Shown here in pieces: positions 40,710 through 44,503 of a DNA stretch of 44,503 nt (positions within the stretch are counted from its first letter, which is position 1; each line of letters begins with the position of its first letter). The notes beneath the pieces are model-generated. The model saw only the letters and a program-made list of their open reading frames with translations, searched no databases and had not been told where the DNA came from. The stretch is from Levilactobacillus parabrevis ATCC 53295. Lineage in GTDB: Bacteria > Bacillota > Bacilli > Lactobacillales > Lactobacillaceae. A program made the position numbers and the translations under genes. Location of the stretch: the NCBI RefSeq assembly GCF_001434055.1, contig NZ_AZCZ01000020.1, positions 1-44,503 on the forward strand, written 5' to 3'.

Positions 40710-40989
40710 TAAAAAGACGGAGGAAAGACGAGTACGTTTAGTCAGCCTGTCAGTGAGTTGGGACTTAGTGAAAACCCAATCAGTACCTGATTACTCGGAA
40801 TAACACTTTCTTAGTTGCTGCCTGAACGACACTGTCACAGTAGGGTTAGCCGTAAACCGGTACGTTACCATCGGTAGAGTATGTTTGTACTCTAATTGAG
40901 CTGGCCCATTTCTAGAGTGGGCAACTTGGGTGGTACCGCGAAAAGTTTTTTCGTCCCTTGATTACACAAGGGATGGAAAAACTTTTTTT
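40710..40989 (+). promoter_or_regulatory. Asparagine T-box riboswitch upstream of asnA
   Basis: The T-box core GGGTGGTACCGCG is at 40928-40940 and is followed by a terminator hairpin (40941-40989; AAAAGTTTTT...CCCTTG / CAAGGG...AAAAACTTTT, then a T-run). The Stem I side has an AGTA bulge (in GACGAGTACG), and the specifier region GGAATAACAC gives the codon AAC (40802-40804), Asn. Uncharged tRNA(Asn) would stabilise the antiterminator and allow transcription of asnA. Boundaries are approximate. Confidence 0.9.
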
Positions 40990-41025
40990 ATTTTATCTCA
41001 CCACAAACCCAAAGGAGAATCGCTT

Positions 41026-42033
41026 ATGCATTTAATCATTCCAAAATCATACGATCCAAAATTGTCTATCAAAGAAACCCAAGAAGCTATTCGCTACATC
41101 CGTGAAACCTTCCAAGATGAATTCGGGAAGCAACTCAACTTATCACGATTGACGGCACCGATGTTTGTCGAGAAGTCCACTGGGTTGAACGATAACTTAA
41201 ACGGTGTGGAAAAGCCCGTTTCATTCACGATGGCTGACATGGGCGATTCTCAGATTGAAATCGTCCACTCTCTCGCCAAGTGGAAGCGGGTCGCTTTAAA
41301 GAAGAACGGCTTCCAAATGCATGAAGGGCTCTACACCAACATGAACGCCATTCGGAAAGACGAAGACTTGGACAACTTCCACTCCGCCTACGTTGACCAA
41401 TGGGACTGGGAAAAGATTATCGCCAAGGATGAACGGACGATCGACACTTTGAAGTCCACAGTTCGGACCATCTTCAAAGTAATCAAGCACATGGAACACG
41501 AAGTCTGGTACAAGTTCCCCCAAGCCGTTCACCACTTACCAGACGAAATCCACTTCATTACGACACAAGAATTGGAAGATATGTACCCTGAAATGACGCC
41601 ACGGGAACGTGAGAACGCCATCAGCAAGAAGTTGGGCTGTGTCTTCTTAATGAAGATCGGTGGCGCCTTAAAGAGTGGCAAACGTCACGACGGCCGAGCC
41701 CCTGACTACGACGACTGGGAACTAAACGGTGACATCATGTTCTGGTATGAACCCTTACAACAAGCTATTGAAATCTCCAGTATGGGTGTCCGGGTCGACG
41801 CTGCCTCCATGCAAAAGCAATTAAAGATTGCCCACGCAGAAGACCGTTTGAGCCTGCCTTATCACAAAATGATTATGAACGGAGAACTCCCTTACACTAT
41901 TGGTGGTGGGATCGGTCAATCCCGGCTATGCATGTTGTTGCTGGGTAAGGCGCACGTTGGTGAAGTTCAAACGTCCATCTGGCCACAAGCCATGATCGAC
42001 CAGTGTGAAGCTGCCAACATTCACTTGTTATAA
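41026..42033 (+). CDS. asnA: Aspartate-ammonia ligase (asparagine synthetase A)
   Basis: AsnA makes asparagine from aspartate, ammonia and ATP. The 335-residue protein is related to class II aminoacyl-tRNA synthetases: it opens with [14 protein letters not shown], has [23 protein letters not shown] near residue 75, [16 protein letters not shown] near 222 and the C-terminal [15 protein letters not shown] motif near 293. The start is ATG at 41026 after AAAGGAGAAT; an earlier in-frame ATG overlaps the T-box core and is not used. A T-box reading Asn sits upstream, so transcription follows asparagine supply. Confidence 0.98.
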   Translation: MHLIIPKSYDPKLSIKETQEAIRYIRETFQDEFGKQLNLSRLTAPMFVEKSTGLNDNLNGVEKPVSFTMADMGDSQIEIVHSLAKWKRVALKKNGFQMHEGLYTNMNAIRKDEDLDNFHSAYVDQWDWEKIIAKDERTIDTLKSTVRTIFKVIKHMEHEVWYKFPQAVHHLPDEIHFITTQELEDMYPEMTPRERENAISKKLGCVFLMKIGGALKSGKRHDGRAPDYDDWELNGDIMFWYEPLQQAIEISSMGVRVDAASMQKQLKIAHAEDRLSLPYHKMIMNGELPYTIGGGIGQSRLCMLLLGKAHVGEVQTSIWPQAMIDQCEAANIHLL

Positions 42034-42054
42034 GACTAAATTAATATAGTAGGA

Positions 42055-42109
42055 AAGCGTCATTCGTTAGCCTGGGGAAATCCTCGGTGCTGACGAATGG
42101 CGCTTTTTG
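42055..42109 (+). terminator. Terminator of asnA
   Basis: AAGCGTCATTCGTTAGC / GCTGACGAATGGCGCTT stem followed by TTTTT, 22 bases after the stop. Confidence 0.9.
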
Positions 42110-42120
42110 TGACTGACTCT

Positions 42121-42600
42121 TTAATTGTCTGTTTTAATTTTAGCAATAACCTTATCTTTGAAGTAATCTTCCATCAGCTCCGTGGAAATGGGCTCTCCGG
42201 GAAGCGTCTCAGCCCACGGTTGTTCGTATTGCACCATTTCCATCAGGTCGATAGCTGACAGGTGTCCAAAGGTCTGCCAGACACACTCTAAGATGGCTTG
42301 AAACTGTTGAATGGACGCTAAGTAGTCATAGTCAGCCTGATCTTCAGCCGAAATGTAGCCAACAATGCCAGTCTCACCAGCATATTGACGTTCCACCGCG
42401 GGGATCATGACCCCACGTTCGCCCGCAACCAGATCATCGGTAAACGCATTGATGCCATAGACAACCACGCAGATGCCCTGTACGTAATACAACAGCTGCG
42501 AAACCTTCGCGCGACTCAGCTCATCGGCATCCAGCTCCTGCATCTGTTGGCTGCTCTTGACCCGAAACCAATTGACCATTTGATCGATATCGTTGTTCAC
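42121..42600 (-). CDS. Panacea-domain (DUF4065/SocA-like) protein, solo paralogue
   Basis: A 159-residue small protein with the overall form of the Panacea (formerly DUF4065) domain, found in SocA, GepA and many antitoxins. It aligns along its whole length with the proteins at 43185-43643 and 43790-44305: MVNWFRVKSSQQM, KVSQLLYYVQGICVVVYG, a F-x-DD segment and LECVWQTFGHLSA. Where the two paralogues have GP after the basic stretch (KSGPAV, KNGPVI), this one has ERGVMI, so the hallmark Gly-Pro is lost. Start is GTG at 42600, 7 bases after AAGGAGG. It has its own promoter and ends against the asnA terminator with no partner gene downstream. Function (antitoxin, adaptor or decoy) is unknown. Confidence 0.7.
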   Translation of the reverse strand: MNNDIDQMVNWFRVKSSQQMQELDADELSRAKVSQLLYYVQGICVVVYGINAFTDDLVAGERGVMIPAVERQYAGETGIVGYISAEDQADYDYLASIQQFQAILECVWQTFGHLSAIDLMEMVQYEQPWAETLPGEPISTELMEDYFKDKVIAKIKTDN

Positions 42601-42661
42601 TTCGGACCCTCCTTGGAAAGCCTTCCTGTCAACTCCGTCTACTCAATTCTGCCTTAGCCTC

Positions 42662-42701
42662 ATGATAACAAGGTCGGGTGCCAGACACAACCCAAATCGT
42701 A
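42662..42701 (-). promoter_or_regulatory. Promoter of the first Panacea gene, with TACGATT box
   Basis: TTGTGT (42685-42690), 17-base spacer, TATCAT (42662-42667) on the minus strand. TACGATT (revcomp of 42695-42701) lies immediately upstream of -35; the same box precedes the other two Panacea genes. Confidence 0.6.
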
Positions 42702-42755
42702 CGCACCCTATGAGCTATCTCACGGCTGGACAAACGACTGGGCAACTATTTATGT

Positions 42756-43184
42756 TCAATGTCGATACGTACTAAAACTCAAATCAAACGCCAAAATATA
42801 GAATGTCTCATTCAGAACCATACCGATAACCCGTCCCTTTGTATTTAGTCGAAAAATCCACAATCCCGTCAAACAGGCCTCAAACCTTCCCGACTTAACA
42901 AAATCCTGATTCATTGAAAAGTTAACCTGCTCTTGCGGTAATCGTTCCAGCCCATGGCGCTTATCCAGTAATAGGATTTGTTCAAATGGTGCTTGCGATA
43001 GCCGGGATAGATTCGTCAAAAAAGTGCTTTTGATATCTTTACTAAATTGTCGAGACTCAAGCCCATATTTCCGATCATGTGTCAAAAAGGAAAAATTAAA
43101 AACAAGTCGTCGATCCGGACTTCTAACTACGCTTATTCGCGATTCTTTACGTGGTGGATTTTTTATCGTTATTTTCTTACTCAC
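42756..43184 (-). CDS. Candidate toxin partner of a Panacea-type antitoxin
   Basis: A 142-residue basic protein with no domain I can name. It begins GTG at 43184, directly after the stop of the Panacea gene at 43185, so the two are one translational unit (antitoxin first, toxin second, the usual order). It has a basic N-terminus with KNPPRKESRIS, a central LEQ/LLLDKRHGLE segment and an IFRLNTKGRVIGMVLNETFYILAFD C-terminal core, which is hydrophobic beta-strand-like. The DNA is visibly richer in A+T than the flanks, as often in toxin genes. The Panacea link supports a toxin role; the sequence does not show what the target would be. Confidence 0.55.
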   Translation of the reverse strand: MSKKITIKNPPRKESRISVVRSPDRRLVFNFSFLTHDRKYGLESRQFSKDIKSTFLTNLSRLSQAPFEQILLLDKRHGLERLPQEQVNFSMNQDFVKSGRFEACLTGLWIFRLNTKGRVIGMVLNETFYILAFDLSFSTYRH

Positions 43185-43643
43185 TTAGCTGACAACCTCT
43201 GCTTTAAAGAAGGCACGCATCTTTTCATTTGAGATTGTTTGACCTATCGCAGTTTCTCGCCAAGGATTTTCCGACTTGCTTTGGGCAACTAACTCTAGTG
43301 CAGACAACGTCCCATATGCGTCCCAGACGGCGTGTAAAATATCAGCCAGGCTGTGATGATTCATCTCAATTTCCTCAAAATCGGCTGCAGCTTGCTTAGA
43401 GATCTGACCAACAATACTAATCTTCCCAGCATATTTGTCTTCGACTGACGCAACTGCCGGTCCCGATTTCCAAGCTAAAATCTGGTCATCAAAAGCGCAT
43501 TCCCCATACACCGCTAAATTCGTTCCCTGCACGTAATAGAGTAGCTTCATCACGCGCATCAAACTCAGTTCATCGGCATCGTATAAACGCATCTGCGCAT
43601 GACTCTCCACTCGAAACCAATTTACAATCTTTAAAACATCCAT
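43185..43643 (-). CDS. Panacea-domain (DUF4065/SocA-like) antitoxin candidate
   Basis: A 152-residue protein with the fullest Panacea pattern of the three: IVNWFRVESHAQM, MKLLYYVQGTNLAVYG, DDQILAWKSGPAVASVEDKYAG, and a C-terminal LADILHAVWDAYGTLSALELV stretch. It starts with ATG at 43643 after AAGAGGCGATAATTC and is followed with no gap by the 142-residue candidate toxin. The pair therefore looks like a complete toxin-antitoxin operon. In Panacea systems the antitoxin domain is known to neutralise many unrelated toxin folds. Autoregulation is possible but unseen. Confidence 0.8.
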   Translation of the reverse strand: MDVLKIVNWFRVESHAQMRLYDADELSLMRVMKLLYYVQGTNLAVYGECAFDDQILAWKSGPAVASVEDKYAGKISIVGQISKQAAADFEEIEMNHHSLADILHAVWDAYGTLSALELVAQSKSENPWRETAIGQTISNEKMRAFFKAEVVS

Positions 43644-43683
43644 GAATTATCGCCTCTTTTCGTCTTGTAATTGCTGTGTTCTA

Positions 43684-43717
43684 ACTATAGCAAGCCGTCC
43701 ATTCAAACGCAATCGTA
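43684..43717 (-). promoter_or_regulatory. Promoter of the Panacea toxin-antitoxin pair
   Basis: TTGCGT (43707-43712), 17-base spacer, TATAGT (43684-43689) on the minus strand, with TACGATT (43711-43717) at the upstream edge of -35. GTTAGAACAC next to -10 is shared with the 44349 promoter (GTTAGACCAC). Confidence 0.6.
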
Positions 43718-43789
43718 TTGACTAGCTAAAAAAAGAGAGCCTGACCCTACGATCAAGCCCCGCTATCAAGTTATTTACTGGTAGTATCT

Positions 43790-44305
43790 TTACACCGTCT
43801 CCATATGTACCGCATCCACCGCGGGATCATCCTGAATCTCCTCAGGAAGGGCCACAATATCTGTCTGAAAGTAAGCTGTCAGGGCGTCTAAGTCAACCAC
43901 CTGTCCAACCTGTGTCTCCTGACAGGGCCGTTCCTGTAGCATCTGCTGACGGAGCTCAATAGTCGACATATCGCCATAAGCCATCCAGACGGCATGCAAC
44001 ACATCTAAAAGTTGAGGATGATGATCTTCAATGTGATAATCATCTGCCCATGTTTTCTTCCCCAGCTTGCCAACAATCCGAATCCGGTCCCCGTACTTAT
44101 GACGCACAGCCGCAATGACTGGGCCGTTTTTCTCAATCACAATGTCATCTTTAAACGCTGGCACACCATAGAGCGCCAAATACGTCCCTTGAATATAATA
44201 CAGCAGTGCCATCGCCTTCCACTGCGTCAGCTCTTCGGCACCATACATCCCCATTTGCGTCTCACTCTGTACCCGCAACCAATTGACCATCCGTCTAACT
44301 TTCAT
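43790..44305 (-). CDS. Panacea-domain (DUF4065/SocA-like) protein, solo paralogue
   Basis: A 171-residue paralogue, about 15 longer than the others through a C-terminal tail (ALPEEIQDDPAVDAVHMETV). It shows MVNWLRVQSETQM, AMALLYYIQGTYLALYG, DDIVIEKNGPVIAAVRHKYG (Gly-Pro present) and LLDVLHAVWMAYGDMS. Start is ATG at 44305, after AAGGGGACGGGGTAGCTC. No partner gene follows: the 146-base gap before the next gene contains no frame and no clear terminator. It may be a solo antitoxin left after toxin loss, or part of a unit whose partner lies outside the window. Confidence 0.75.
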   Translation of the reverse strand: MKVRRMVNWLRVQSETQMGMYGAEELTQWKAMALLYYIQGTYLALYGVPAFKDDIVIEKNGPVIAAVRHKYGDRIRIVGKLGKKTWADDYHIEDHHPQLLDVLHAVWMAYGDMSTIELRQQMLQERPCQETQVGQVVDLDALTAYFQTDIVALPEEIQDDPAVDAVHMETV

Positions 44306-44503
44306 GAGCTACCCCGTCCCCTTTTGTCAGTTAACTTCTAGTGGTCTAACCATACCAAGTGCTCTGCAGAAATTCAATCACAATCGTATCCACCCATTTA
44401 GTGGTCCAGCCACTGCACAAATAAGGCACCCATCAGTCCGATAGGTGCCCACTCTTAGGTTATTTTCATTTACCAATCCGTAAGCACCTAATAACTGACC
44501 GTA
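44306..44503 (-). promoter_or_regulatory. Promoter and repeat region upstream of the third Panacea gene
   Basis: TTGAAT (44372-44377), 17-base spacer, TATGGT (44349-44354) on minus, with TACGATT at 44382-44388. A direct repeat AGTGGTCYARCCA occurs at 44340-44352 and 44400-44412. A minus-strand hairpin GGCACCTATC/GATGGGTGCC (44425-44449) followed by TTATTTG is a weak terminator for a gene beyond the window edge. Confidence 0.5.

Noticed and set aside
42121-44305. CRISPR array or phage region at the right end
   Set aside because: No regular repeat-spacer pattern and no phage structural or integrase genes; the Panacea genes alone do not show a prophage.

Overview
The window is a stretch of chromosome from a Gram-positive, low-to-mid G+C lactic acid bacterium. 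Evidence for this is the gene order pcrA-ligA-camS-gatC-gatA-gatB-dagK-rlmD, a CamS lipoprotein, a T-box in front of asnA, cydABDC with menA but no other menaquinone genes, and strong AGGAGG-type ribosome binding sites. The gene content resembles the Levilactobacillus brevis group. That placement is inferred from family knowledge, not from a database match. The nearly complete strand bias (minus from about 3.6 to 28.3 kb) suggests co-orientation with replication.

Layout. Positions 1-1380 hold the end of a gluconate permease gene. Positions 1857-3185 encode a SteT-like amino acid exchanger, followed by a compact intergenic element with a perfect 17-bp closing stem (3361-3522). Positions 3613-5435 hold rbsD plus a FucP-family permease, probably a ribose uptake unit with several palindromic operators. 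A stand-alone glutamate-cysteine ligase gene is at 5799-7331. The deoxyribonucleoside operon deoC-deoB-deoD-deoR-pdp occupies 7955-12984, transcribed on minus from a promoter at about 13030. Next come the housekeeping genes: gatCAB-dagK-rlmD (13334-18998) and pcrA-ligA-camS (19436-24926). At 25344-27200 there is a stand-alone PurK-like ATP-grasp protein beside xpt.

Positions 27348-36070 form a respiration island: menA, a divergent polyprenyl diphosphate synthase gene, cydC/cydD and cydB/cydA. MenA and the prenyl synthase can make menaquinone from imported 1,4-dihydroxy-2-naphthoate, and CydAB is the terminal oxidase that would use it. cre-like boxes lie near the cydD and cydA promoters. A D-2-hydroxyacid dehydrogenase, an LCP-family (LytR-CpsA-Psr) protein and a CAT-type amino acid permease follow. 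After a gene-free spacer comes asnA with an asparagine (AAC) T-box leader.

The right end (42121-44305) is the most unusual part. It carries three paralogous genes on the minus strand for small Panacea-domain (formerly DUF4065, SocA/GepA-like) antitoxin-type proteins. Each has its own promoter with a shared TACGATT box. Only the middle one is followed by an abutting second gene, a 142-residue candidate toxin. It reads as one complete toxin-antitoxin pair flanked by two solo antitoxin paralogues.

A second thread is regulatory. An almost identical 16-bp palindrome (GTAAACCG[C/T]TTTACGT) lies upstream of both rbsD and deoC, which may link ribose and deoxyribose use through one LacI-type regulator. 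Several genes use TTG or GTG starts that are only recognised from the ribosome binding site; these were set by hand.
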